Of a stretch of 64,000 bases of DNA, positions 54,946-64,000 are shown one piece after another. The position numbers and the translations under genes are program-made. Source of the stretch: Gonocerus acuteangulatus (taxonomy: Eukaryota > Arthropoda > Insecta > Hemiptera > Coreidae); the NCBI GenBank assembly GCA_946811695.1, contig OX328123.1, positions 31,895,399 through 31,959,398 of the forward strand. Direction: 5' to 3'. Each line of letters opens with the position of its first letter. Positions within the stretch are counted from its first letter, which is position 1. The notes beneath the pieces are model-generated. The model had not been told where the DNA came from, did no database searches, and saw only the letters and a program-made list of their open reading frames with translations.

Positions 54946-55444
54946 GGTACGTAAGTAGTACTTACTAAGTACTAGTTGCACCGGTCTCGAGAAGTAAGTC
55001 TTGTTCAGGGATCCGAATCATGAAATGAAGGATTGAAGTTGACCGAAAGATCATTTATTAATATTATCAACGAGTTGGATTGACTAGAGTTTCGATATAG
55101 CCTTGAGCGAGCGTAGCGAGCGGAAACGCATAGCAATTTTGCCATAACGTAAGTGCTACTGGTTCCCTAGGTTAAATAACATTAGTACTTATGTGAATTG
55201 CATAATTGCTATGCGTTTACGCTCGCTCAAGGTTATATCGAAACTGTAGTTAATCCAACTCGTTGATGATTTAGATCACTGGTTTTTCGGTGGAAAATGG
55301 GCCGGTATGCAATTTAACATTTCTTCAAAAGAGTCACTTTTCTCATTGCTATTGCGTTGTCGACATATTGTGTTTTCATTTCATGATCCAGATCACTGAA
55401 CAAGACCCACTTCTCGAGACCGATACAACAAGTACGTAAGTACC
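54946..55444. mobile_element. Foldback/MITE element with long inverted arms
   Basis: Arms of about 200 bp are inverted copies: CCGGTCTCGAGAAG, TCTTGTTCAG, CAACGAGTTGGATT, TTTCGATATA, GAGCGAGCGTA and ATAGCAATT on the left all recur inverted on the right. The centre is near 55170. No duplication was identified. Edges GGTACGTAAGTA / TACGTAAGTACC are themselves palindromic. Confidence 0.7.
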
Positions 55445-55623
55445 GATTTTTATGTTGACGGAAGATGCACGTTGAACAACATACTTTATAAAGTAGAAAA
55501 ATATGAAAGACGATTTTAGTAATTTAAATGATACCTCGTAATCAAAAGAAATATTGATAATCATTTTAAAACTAATGAACAACAACTGCGATTTATCTAT
55601 GTATATAAATCCTTGAATCTGTA

Positions 55624-56480
55624 ATTCCTTCATCACAATTTGGTTTCCTTCTATTTCATTCTACTATTCATCAATGTCACAGAATTATGGATTTGATTTC
55701 AACAATCTTCGAAAACAAAAAATATTCGTCAGGTGTCTTTCTCGATGTAGCTCTACCTTTTGACCGGTTGTTGCATAAAGGATTACTATTTAAGCTCAAA
55801 AAAATAATTCCATCCAGATACTACCCAACAAGAAAATCCTACTTTTGTGACAGTTTTTTCCAAGAGTTATTTGGCACTTCTTCTTCCTATATTTTCCCTC
55901 AAGTCGCAGGTGTTCCACAAGGTGGAATTCTTAGTCCAGTCCTATTCCTGGCATACACAGCTGATGTTCCAACATATCCTTACACATCTCTTCATATGGT
56001 TGCCGATGATACAGCCATATTTACCTACAGCCAAGGGTCAAACCTTGCATCGAGGTCCCTTGGCTCACCAAGTGGAGAATTAAAGTAAATCTACAGAAAT
56101 CCTGCCACCTAACCTTTTCCTTCAGACGATCTATTTATCCTCCGGTGTCCCTTAATGAATCATTTCTTCCTAGAAAATCTCAAATCCGTTACCTGAGACT
56201 ACCGACTATCAAACTGACGGTACAGATCTTTACTACACTTACTTGACTGGCGATCTTACACTTCATAACAAAATACTCATTTTCATGACAATGTTCAGAC
56301 CAATATGGACTTATGGCATAGAATTTTTGGGATCCAAAAGGCCCTCTAACTCATACAAAATTCAATCATTTCAATCTAAAATCCTCCGTTAAATAACTGA
56401 CGCTCCATTCTTTGTCTCTAATTTGACTCTCCATAATGACCTTAATATTCCAAAGATTAACCGACCCTTATCCAAAGATT
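55624..56480 (+). pseudogene. Jockey-type LINE reverse transcriptase fossil
   Basis: It is open from 55624 to 56088 with SQFGFLLFHSTIHQCHRI, GVFLDVALPFDRLLHKGLLF (box A), AGVPQGGILSPVLFLAYTAD (box B) and HMVADDTAIFTY (A-D-D, first position Val-Ala for Phe/Tyr-Ala). Further frames give WRIKVNLQKSCHLTFSFRR, MFRPIWTYGIEFLGSKRPSN and SNLTLHNDLNIP, the end of Jockey proteins. Stops after 56088 make it dead. ORF1 and endonuclease are absent. Confidence 0.75.
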
Positions 56481-57012
56481 CATTTCTAGCAATATTACTC
56501 TGTTTTAAGCAGTTTATTTGGAAATGTTGGACAAAGTCAATAAATAATATTCAAAAAAAGAAAAGATTTTAAAAATTAAAATGTTTATTTATAAATATTT
56601 TTGAATTTTATAAACAATGGCATTTATGACTATTTGATAATTTTTTTTATGTTATAGTATACTGCTCTGGAAAACATAACAAGATAATGGGTTATTCTTT
56701 ATTTACATGTCTTAAGATGTAGTTACAAATTCAGTATTTGGATCATTCAGATTTGGAAGAAACTGAAGGCATGTCCGGGCATTAAAGTGATGCCACTGTT
56801 GAATACGTGTTTACTAATTTTCTAGATTTGTCAACCTCGGTTTTAGCTTTTGAGTTCATTTAGAGGTTTATAAAATATCACAATCACTCAACCTCATAGA
56901 CTTGGGTCAAATTAGGATGAATTTTGGCCCACAATGAGTTCTAACAACATGTTATAAAAAAAATGGTCGAGTCTCTTGAACATCATTATGTGTTGTATGG
57001 TCTTAAGGAACT
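56481..57012. other. 3' flank of the large glycine-rich gene
   Basis: Noncoding. TTTATT at about 56697-56703 (AATAAA on minus) is a candidate poly(A) signal about 310 bp after the stop. Confidence 0.4.
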
Positions 57013-58065
57013 TTACTTCCCACTGTAATATCCTCCATGGCTCCCATGGTCTTCTTCCTCATGATTGCCTTTTCCGCCATCTTCTCCATTCTTGTGGTTT
57101 CCCTTCTTGGAGTAATTACTGCTTCCTCCGCTACTATGTGAGGCACTTCCACCTTTCTTCTTATTCCCACCATAACCACTGCTCCCATGATTTCCGCTTC
57201 CTCCATAACCACTGCTCCCATGATTTGCACTTCCTCCGTAACCACTGCTTCCAGAGCTACCATGATTTCCACCGTAACCACTATGACCTTCATTTTCATG
57301 ACTTCCCGGTCTGCCGTGATGTCCTCCATTTTCGTGGCTTACGCTTCCGCCATAACCACTGTGTTCCTCAAGGCTTTCATGTTCACCATGGTTACCGTGT
57401 CCTCCGTTCCCATGGCTTCCACTCCCACCATATTTATTACCACCATATCCACTGTGTCCTCCATGTTCGTGGCTTTCTTGCACACCATGACTGCTCTGTC
57501 CACCGTTCCCATGGCTTCCACTTCCACCATAGCCACTGTGTCCACCGCTTTCATAGTTTTCATGATCGCCATGATTGCTGTGTCCTCCAGTTCCATGGTT
57601 TTCACTTCCGCCATGTTTATTACCACCGTATCCACTGCTCCCTCCGCTTTCATGATTGCCGTATCCCCCGGAACCTTTATTTTTATTTCCCTCCTGCCAT
57701 CCGTATCCAGGCCTTCCACTTCCGCCATAACCCTTTTGTCCTCCACTTCCACGACTCCCACTAGAACTATGTTTTTCGCCTTTACTGTAGCTACTGCTTT
57801 CTCCGCTTTCATCTTCACCCTCTCCACGATGTTTATTCCCACCATGATCACCATGACCTAAATGTTCACTATCATCATCCTTATCTTTGTGTCCAGCACT
57901 ATGTTGTCCACCATATCCTGCCTTGCGGGACCCACTTCCTCCACTTGAGTGACTCCCTAAACTTGCTCCGCCAGTCCCTTTCTTTCCTCCAGAGCTTCCA
58001 TGATTACCTGCGTAGCTCCCGCTGTAGACATGAACTGCGCCTAACAACACTAGCACAATTGAAAT
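57013..58065 (-). CDS. Secreted Gly/Ser/His-rich repetitive protein, main exon (350 aa)
   Basis: The exon begins after TTTGTTTCAG and reads ISIVLVLLGAVHVYSGSYAG, the body of a signal peptide, then 330 residues dominated by Gly, Ser, His, Asn and Tyr, ending GGYYSGK and TAA. Early residues mix KGTGG, HKDKDDDSEH and EGEDESGESS (charged). The middle repeats blocks like HSGYGGSGSHGNGGQSSHG and NKHGGSENHGTGG. The end has GSSGYGGSANHG units and KGNHKNGEDGGK. No cysteine. The first few residues must come from an upstream exon that I could not find. Low-complexity Gly/His repeats suggest an extracellular structural, adhesive or cuticular protein, possibly metal- or water-binding; that is inference. 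The antisense frames (56976-57764, 57187-57861) are shadows. Confidence 0.75.
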   Translation of the reverse strand: MSIVLVLLGAVHVYSGSYAGNHGSSGGKKGTGGASLGSHSSGGSGSRKAGYGGQHSAGHKDKDDDSEHLGHGDHGGNKHRGEGEDESGESSSYSKGEKHSSSGSRGSGGQKGYGGSGRPGYGWQEGNKNKGSGGYGNHESGGSSGYGGNKHGGSENHGTGGHSNHGDHENYESGGHSGYGGSGSHGNGGQSSHGVQESHEHGGHSGYGGNKYGGSGSHGNGGHGNHGEHESLEEHSGYGGSVSHENGGHHGRPGSHENEGHSGYGGNHGSSGSSGYGGSANHGSSGYGGSGNHGSSGYGGNKKKGGSASHSSGGSSNYSKKGNHKNGEDGGKGNHEEEDHGSHGGYYSGK

Positions 58066-58358
58066 CTGAAACAAATGTATAATAATAAAAATGATGTAAA
58101 CAATAACTGCTATTAATTAAATAAGAAAAATATAAAGAATGTCACATTTCCGAAGGAATGAACCAAATAGAGGATTCGAGGACGTTTAAAAAGAATAATG
58201 ATGCTTTTGAGCCATCCGTGGTTGTTGCTTTTTTTTTTTTTTTTTTGTTTTTTTTTTTATAATTGAAGGTTTGAGAATACAAGAGGTGTAATTTAGCTGA
58301 TATACATATGCCACAGAAAATATAATACAAATTCTTATTTATTTATCATAATCATTCT

Positions 58359-58440
58359 TTTTTTTTTTTTTTCATTTTTTAACGACGCATCAACTATTTG
58401 GCATTACTGCCGGGCTATCTACAGGTTACCACCCTTTTCT
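58359..58440 (-). mobile_element. Second SINE-like family, 3' end with A tail
   Basis: Minus strand: AGAAAAGGGTGGTAACC, TAGATAGCCCGGCAGTAATG, GATGCGTCGTTAAAAA. The GGTGGTAACC block matches 20300 and 35560. The tail resembles that of the first SINE family, so both may use the same LINE. Confidence 0.55.
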
Positions 58441-58841
58441 AATGCCAACAGCTCGTGGTCGGTCACCCACCATTTACTATAATTATTTATTGTTTTAAGT
58501 AATCAGAAATGGAATAGAGTCCAAGAGCAGGTAACCGCTCGTTTTATGCACCTTGAAATTTTGTTATAATGTACCTCTTGGGTAGATAAGAAGGTATATA
58601 TGTGTTGGCTAGAATTACCATGGAACACCAGGTAGACATGCGCGCCGCGCCGGCGCCGCTACGCCACGCCGGGTTTTAGCGGCGCCGCCGCCGCCGAGCC
58701 TATTCAGTCGGCGCGCCGATTGAGGGTATGGATGGGCAATAGTCGATTGTTACTGTCGATATATGCATAGTTCATGACTAACGATAGTAGCTATCGATCT
58801 TTTAGCACATGTATGTATTTTGTTTTTGTTCTTTCTTCACG

Positions 58842-59318
58842 AAACATGGTATATAGCGTTCAATTAGCAAACGATTGAACGAGTTCGTTAACCACCAAAA
58901 TCGGTCCAACGGGACGAGGGGTTTACCCCAGATCCAAAACACTAATTTGACCATGCCAGCCGTAGTTTTTGTTATATTTCAACGAAACTCGGTATTCGTT
59001 ATGTTGATCTAAAGAGAGAAATACGTTGTAAAAATAAACTAAATTGGTTTATTAGGAGGGTTTACTCCGGACCTAAAGTACTAATATACTCATACCGGTC
59101 GTAATTTCTGCTGTATTGTAACGAAACGCGGAATACGTCGTGGGTATCTCATGAGAAAGAAGTGTTGTAAAAATGAAATGAATCGGTCTATTAGAAAGGA
59201 GGTTTTAATTTAAACTCTGTTTCGTTAGAATTCGCCCACCAAACGTAGGTTCCCAAAGCCGCCGTGAAGAGCGATATCTCCCACTAGGGGGACTGTATCC
59301 TTTTCCTGCGTCAGATCA
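58842..59318 (+). mobile_element. Helentron-like element, partial copy 4
   Basis: CACGAAACATGGTATATAGC, GATTGAACGAGTTCGTTAAC and the 144-bp-type units match 22055-22800. Both termini (hairpin ends, TA tract) are missing. Confidence 0.65.
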
Positions 59319-59404
59319 GGAAGCTATTAGTAAAGGAATACATACAGTTTTTGGAGAGGGTTTGATTTTAATAAAAAATATATAAATTAAAATCTCAAAC
59401 AAAA

Positions 59405-59500
59405 GGAAGTTTAAGGTGCCACAACAGGAAACTTCGAACCCACAATCTACCGCTTATAAATCTAAGGCGCTAGCGACTAGACCACGACCACGAGGAGGCC
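59405..59500 (-). mobile_element. SINE fragment, tRNA-like head only
   Basis: Minus strand: GTGGTCTAGTCGCTAGCGCC, ATAAGCGGTAGATTGTGGGTTCGAA, matching A and B boxes of the 3216-3406 SINE. The body is absent. Confidence 0.6.
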
Positions 59501-59519
59501 CTACTTTTTCTGATAATTG

Positions 59520-60064
59520 CAATTCAAAACAACCGAGTTAAACAAAAACAAATGCAGTTATTTCTCCGATTGACATCACCCAGTCAAAAATTACTTAATA
59601 ACCATTTATGTAGAGACATTAGTAAGCTTTCGAATGGGAACCTTCCCAACCTATTTAAAGATATTTACTACAAAATAAGAAGATCCGAAAATTTTTCATG
59701 TCCACTAATAAAATTTGTTTTTCGAATACTTCCTTAACTTCAATTGTAATCAACATCTTAGTTTAGATGAATTCCAAAGACGTAGGAATCCCACGTTTTA
59801 ATGTACCCAAACCGAAAATGAGCTACATAAACATTTGTTCCACTAATCTCAAAACTGTTGCAAATATCGCCTTAAAAACGGTTTCGTTTGTTATCGTATG
59901 TTAAGGAATATATTACGCGAGTATCTGCAAGAATATAAACCCGAAAACGTGCGAATGCGCTACGATTATTTTTCGCGCGAATTTCGTACCAAAACCCACC
60001 GGAGGACGGATTCTACTGGTGAACGAATTTGACGTTACCCTCTCTACCCATTTTTAAGCCTGTG

Positions 60065-60112
<48 letters not shown>

Positions 60113-60120
60113 TGTGATTA
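59520..60120 (-). repeat. Family B copy, inverted, with TA tract
   Basis: It reads inverted to 24146-24845 (TCTCCGATTGACATCACC, GCGCGAATTTCGTACC, GAACGAATTTGACGTTACC) and ends in (TA)n at 60066-60111. Confidence 0.65.
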
Positions 60121-60247
60121 AAATTTTAACATCTCCCTTGGGCGTTAAAAAAATAGCCCACGCCGCGCGCGCCGCCGCCGCCGGCCAATTTAGTCCAACG
60201 CGCCGCCGCCGGAAAATTTAGCCTCGGCGCGCATGTCTAACACCAGG

Positions 60248-60732
60248 TACTGCGCATAGGAGAAAGATGCAAAAAAATGTTGCCCAACAATTTTTATTCA
60301 GAAGCCAACTATCTTTAATGTAAAATTAAGATAATTTTAGGATGAATAATAAATATGGCAGACACTTTTAAGGGGAATACCATGTAAAAAAAAAAAAAAA
60401 AAAAACATTCTAATTTTTAATGATAAAAATGTGTCATTAAAAACTCAAAAAAAAAATTAAATAAGATCCTGAAAAATATGTTTTTTTTTTAGGTGCAATT
60501 GCTTTAAACTCCAATTTCACATTAAGGATGGCTGTGAGTGAGATGGGAAGTGCTTAGTGTGTGTTTTTGTGTATAGAAATATATAAAACTATTGAGTATA
60601 ATACAAATAGTAGCATAACGATTTTTCAAATCATGGAAATGGAACAGAAATGACAAATTATTCAGTAATAAAAAATAAAATTCATTCATCTAAAATCATC
60701 CAAATAAAAAGGTCATTTTGCCGTATCGGTAA
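60248..60732. other. AT-rich DNA with A runs
   Basis: Only A/T runs and low-complexity sequence were seen between the hAT-like element and the minisatellite. Confidence 0.4.
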
Positions 60733-61308
60733 GAAAATGTCTTGTAAAAAAAAGCCTATAAAAACGAAAAATGTCTTGTAAAAAAAGCCTATAAAAACGA
60801 AAAATGTCTTGTAAAAAAAGCCTATAAAAACGAAAAATGTCTTGTAAAAAAAGCCTATAAAAACGAAAAATGTCTTGTAAAAAAAAGCCTATAAAAACGA
60901 AAAATGTCTTGTAAAAAAAGCCTATAAAAACGAAAAATGTCTTGTAAAAAAAGCCTATAAAAACGAAAAATGTCTTGTAAAAAAAGCCTATAAAAACGAA
61001 AAATGTCTTGTAAAAAAAAGCCTATAAAAACGAAAAATGTCTTGTAAAAAAAGCCTATAAAAACGAAAAATGTCTTGTAAAAAAAGCCTATAAAAACGAA
61101 AAATGTCTTGTAAAAAAAGCCTATAAAAACGAAAAATGTCTTGTAAAAAAAGCCTATAAAAACGAAAAATGTCTTGTAAAAAAAGCCTATAAAAACGAAA
61201 AATGTCTTGTAAAAAAAGCCTATAAAAACGAAAAATGTCTTGTAAAAAAAGCCTATAAAAACGAAAAATGTCTTGTAAAAAAAGCCTATAAAAACGAAAA
61301 ATGTCTTC
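60733..61308. repeat. 33-bp minisatellite, about 17 units
   Basis: The unit GCCTATAAAAACGAAAAATG-TCTTGT plus seven A is repeated head to tail with almost no change. Three units (the 1st, 5th and 9th) have eight A, giving a four-unit higher-order period at the left end only. Because 33 is a multiple of 3 the minus strand stays open for 152 codons (KTFFVFIGFFY repeats). I regard that frame as a by-product. Confidence 0.95.
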
Positions 61309-61882
61309 AACATTTACCCTGGTTCACTAGGTGTCCCAGGACCTCAAAACTCACCATTTTATACTGAAATATTTCAAATTTTCCCAGACCCTCCTATATA
61401 TTGTTGGGGATTCCATACCCCCTGGCGCTCCTGCAATTATTTTCTATATACGCTCCGGTATTAATATACCCCCAAAATATCGCAACAAAACTTGGCGGAT
61501 GTAGTGCACAAACACACACCTTTTATATATATATAGGAAAGGAACGTGGTAAAACATGGAGTAACAGATAACCAAAGTGAAAATGATCTGGCTTCTTCCT
61601 AATTCCTGGAATAAAAGAAAGCGAATCAATGGCTTAATGCTTTGCAACGTTCAGTTCCATTAGCTATAAGAATTACAAAACAGCGAGGAAGTTTACTTAA
61701 CTACTGAAAAAATACAGAAAAACAATGATTATGAAAGTAGGGAAAATGTTATCTATATTATAGTATATTCAACTGATATTTTGGGAAGGAAAAAAGGGTT
61801 ACCCCCAAGAAGCTAAACACACTTAAAGCATATTTATCAGGAAATCATAAATTTGTAAGATTTATGTAAGTTGAAGACGAGG
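61309..61882. other. Unassigned; possible element end
   Basis: ATTATTTTCTATATACGCTCC (about 61436) is the inverted form of GGAGCGTATATGGGAAATAAT at about 42854, suggesting ends of one dispersed element family. No gene recognised. Confidence 0.35.
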
Positions 61883-63131
61883 CACAGTGGTCAAAAAGCG
61901 CTCAAAACTCAATAACGTTTGATGATGTTTAGTTAGAAACTTGAAGTTGTGCACACTTAACAGTATTATTGCCACAATAAAGGCATTTATAAATCAATCA
62001 CGTGACAAATGTTTTTGTGGTCGGCCCCCGCCTCTAAACTTGGCTGGGCTCAGGTCACGGTGGAGCCCATTCAAGAAAACACTCATCGAGCCAAAACCCA
62101 TTTTTTTCTTCAAAAAATACATCTGCTCCTATCTCAGCCCACTTTTTTTTTTTTTAAATTTCAGCTCAACAGTTTGAGATAATTTCCCTTGGAGTAACGA
62201 AATATGCTTATCGGCTATTGGAAATTGATCTGTCAAATCCTTGCATACCGAAAGCACACTTTTCTCGTTTGAATTCAACAATATTTCAACTAGGACACGG
62301 TTTTTCATTCGGGTCACCTCAGACATCTTTTCCGGTCGACACTGACATGAGTACTGCAAAAACAAATCCGTCTTCGATTTGCTTCCAATGTTGGCATACA
62401 GATAACGCGCGTCTGTCTGTTAGTCATTTGCCAAGTTCGTTCACCTCTAGCATCCGTACATGTCCACGGAAAATTTAAGCCCGACACGCAGAGAGACGCA
62501 AAAGCTATATGCCAAAAGGAAATCTGATAAGTGTAATTTCTTTACTTTTTCAGTATCCCCGTCCATGACGACGATTCGAAAAGTAAAAAAAAATGTTTTT
62601 TTTTTGTCCTTCGAACTTCCCACTGAAACAAAAAAAGCATACGTCAACCTCATCGGTCTGAACAAGTAAAGTTGAAGGAACGATTTTGGTACATGAGGGT
62701 TTGGGAAATTTTCTTCGTTTCTAGTACTTCAATGTTTAACCACCGTCCTGCAATCAACGGTGGGGGCCTAAAACTCAAGAAATGGTACTTTCACGAGGTA
62801 TTGAACATATCGTCGATACAAATGCAAAGTAACGAATGTGAAAAAATGCATCTTTCATTGTCAATCTTTACTAATTTCTGCTGGACTTATGTACGGCAAA
62901 TTCTTTAATCTTAGATCACTCTATTGTAGGTAAAGTATTCCACTAAAAGGTTAAATCTGCCGAATATTTGACTGTCCAAAAAAAAGTTACGAATAAATGC
63001 TTTTCGACTCTGAAAAGTGGTGATTTTCACATTCGATACTTTGCATTTGTAACGACGATATATTTAAGGCCAATGTGTTCGGAGAAAATACTTAAAAAAA
63101 GTCACGTATTGAGCGCTTTTTGACCACTGTG
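61883..63131. mobile_element. Transib-like DNA transposon, non-autonomous or decayed
   Basis: Both ends begin CACAGTGG and stay identical for 23 bp (CACAGTGGTCAAAAAGCGCT and three more), in inverted orientation. CGAGG flanks both sides (61878-61882, 63132-63136), a perfect GC-rich 5-bp duplication. CAC(A/T)(A/G)TG ends with 5-bp duplications define Transib, the group related to RAG1, whose recombination signal heptamer is CACAGTG. The interior has an inverted pair (ATATCGTCGATACAAATGC near 62809 and its counterpart near 63045). Its short frames show no recognisable Transib catalytic block. Confidence 0.75.
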
Positions 63132-63215
63132 CGAGGGTGAGGCAAGGATAAATGGATTCTTGAAGTAACTGGCAGGAGTTGCTCCCCAAAATTGTTTAAA
63201 ACATTAACTTATATT

Positions 63216-63252
63216 TGGGACGTTTCGAACCTGTTTAGGTTCAACATCAGGC
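63216..63252 (-). ncRNA. Hammerhead-ribozyme-like motif with perfect stem II
   Basis: Minus strand: CCTGATGTT, then GAACCT-AAAC-AGGTTC (perfect 6-bp stem), then GAAACGTCCC. This is the core order of the minimal hammerheads carried by Penelope-like elements, although the last A of CUGANGA is T. No flanking Penelope protein was seen. Confidence 0.4.
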
Positions 63253-63401
63253 CACCACTAGTGGCACGTATAATTGCTGGATTTCATGTTAATGTATCGG
63301 GTATTCGAAAAATAACATCGGGATTTCTAATATTTATTACGTTAAACTCACAGTAGGGAATGTGCATTAAAATGGATGATGGCGGGGAAATCGAGAATAC
63401 A

Positions 63402-64000
63402 TTTGCCCTGAAGTTATAGAAGTCTTGGTTGGACACATTATTCATAACATAAAGATTAACCTAATTTGCCCTGAAGTTATAGAAGTCTTGGTTGGACACA
63501 TTATTCATAAAATAAAGATTAACCTAATTTGCCCTGAAGTTATAGAAGTCTTGGTTGGACACATTATTCATAACATAAAGATTAACCTAATTTGCCCTGA
63601 AGTTATAGAAGTCTTGGTTGGACACATTATTCATAACATAAAGATTAACCTAATTTGCCCTGAAGTTATAGAAGTCTTGGTTGGACACATTATTCATAAA
63701 ATAAAGATTAACCTAATTTGCCCTGAAGTTATAGAAGTCTTGGTTGGACACATTATTCATAACATAAAGATTAACCTAATTTGCCCTGAAGTTATAGAAG
63801 TCTTGGTTGGACACATTATTCATAACATAAAGATTAACCTAATTTGCCCTGAAGTTATAGAAGTCTTGGTTGGACACATTATTCATAAAATAAAGATTAA
63901 CCTAATTTGCCCTGAAGTTATAGAAGTCTTGGTTGGACACATTATTCATAACATAAAGATTAACCTAATTTGCCCTGAAGTTATAGAAGTCTTGGTTGGA
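63402..64000. repeat. 63-bp satellite, at least 9.5 units, runs off the window
   Basis: TTTGCCCTGAAGTTATAGAA recurs every 63 bp from 63402 to the end. Units are almost identical; the clearest variable site is CATAACATAAAG versus CATAAAATAAAG. In order the nine complete units read C, A, C, C, A, C, C, A, C, a regular three-unit (189-bp) higher-order pattern. The true array length is unknown. Confidence 0.95.

Larger units (their letters stand above)
58633..60239. mobile_element. 1.6-kb hAT-like composite element with GC-rich ends
   Basis: Inverted ends TAGACATGCGCGCCG (15 bp, perfect) are flanked by ACACCAGG at 58625-58632 and 60240-60247, an exact 8-bp duplication. Both ends continue into GCC/GGC-rich tracts (58640-58725, 60150-60225), very unlike the AT-rich surroundings. 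The interior holds a Helentron-like fragment (58842-59318), a SINE fragment and an inverted family B copy. No transposase was seen. An 8-bp duplication supports hAT; the TAG end is less usual. Confidence 0.8.

Noticed and set aside
57003..57329. Second minus-strand frame rich in Val/Met/Glu
   Set aside because: Off-frame reading of the same repetitive exon; the signal-peptide frame is the real one.
56976..57861. Plus-strand 224- and 262-residue frames
   Set aside because: They are antisense to the glycine-rich exon; composition (His/Phe/Thr runs) is the mirror of Gly/Ser codons.
58066..58074. Start of the large glycine-rich protein at a TTG giving MFQ
   Set aside because: The bases form the TTTCAG acceptor; a true first exon must lie upstream.
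60855..61313. A 152-residue repetitive protein on the minus strand
   Set aside because: The frame exists only because the noncoding minisatellite has a 33-bp period; no start context, signal or flanking exon.
61338..61350. First exon of the large glycine-rich gene ending ATG|GTGAGT at 61341
   Set aside because: It would encode only Met, overlaps a TATAAAA that cannot serve as its own promoter there, and sits beside a minisatellite.
60733..64000. CRISPR-like arrays (33-bp and 63-bp repeats)
   Set aside because: Units are head to tail without unique spacers, in a eukaryotic genome.
1..64000. Bacterial or viral origin of any segment
   Set aside because: No operon-like gene runs, Shine-Dalgarno spacing or viral gene sets; spliced genes and eukaryotic transposons throughout.

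Overview
This is an AT-rich nuclear segment from an animal, almost certainly an arthropod and probably a spider or other arachnid. The intron-containing host genes, the tRNA-derived SINEs and the dense Jockey, R1, Penelope, Harbinger, piggyBac, hAT, mariner and Transib debris fit an arthropod. The small glycine-rich secreted proteins suggest an arachnid, but that last step is inference. No prokaryotic operon, CRISPR array or free-standing RNA gene was found.

Host genes are few. (1) 1541-1678 looks like the orphan last coding exon of a plus-strand gene, with polyadenylation signals after it. (2) A complete cytochrome P450 lies on the minus strand. Its six coding exons between 41463 and 34867 join into a 520-residue open frame, and all five introns are phase 1. 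A splice acceptor directly before its ATG implies an upstream leader exon, perhaps at 50290-50372. (3) A 71-residue glycine-rich secreted peptide lies on the minus strand (50901-54429), with a 15-nt first coding exon that supplies the first five residues of the signal peptide. (4) A larger Gly/Ser/His-rich secreted protein lies on the minus strand (57013-58065); its first exon was not found in the window.

The rest is nested transposable elements. 2-17 kb holds Gypsy, Harbinger, hAT, LINE-gag, piggyBac and Penelope fossils. 19-31 kb holds foldback elements, a Helentron-like element with a 144-bp internal tandem repeat, two TA-microsatellite repeat families, a SINE and hAT-type MITEs. 33.8 kb holds a mariner deletion derivative that keeps only the DNA-binding half of the transposase. 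The P450 introns hold more repeats. 43-49 kb holds an R1-like LINE with a perfect 94-bp palindrome, a young LINE with a 697-codon open frame and target duplication, and another Helentron-like copy. 53-63 kb holds hAT MITEs, a foldback element, a Jockey fossil, a 1.6-kb element with GC-rich ends, a 33-bp minisatellite and a Transib-like element with CACAGTG ends and a perfect 5-bp target duplication. The window ends inside a 63-bp satellite.

The genes show no functional pathway linking them. The two glycine-rich genes share orientation, secretion and the position of the intron in the signal peptide, so they may be related. The most informative biology is transposon structure: several insertions have exact target duplications, and one LINE insertion has a paralogous empty site in the same window.
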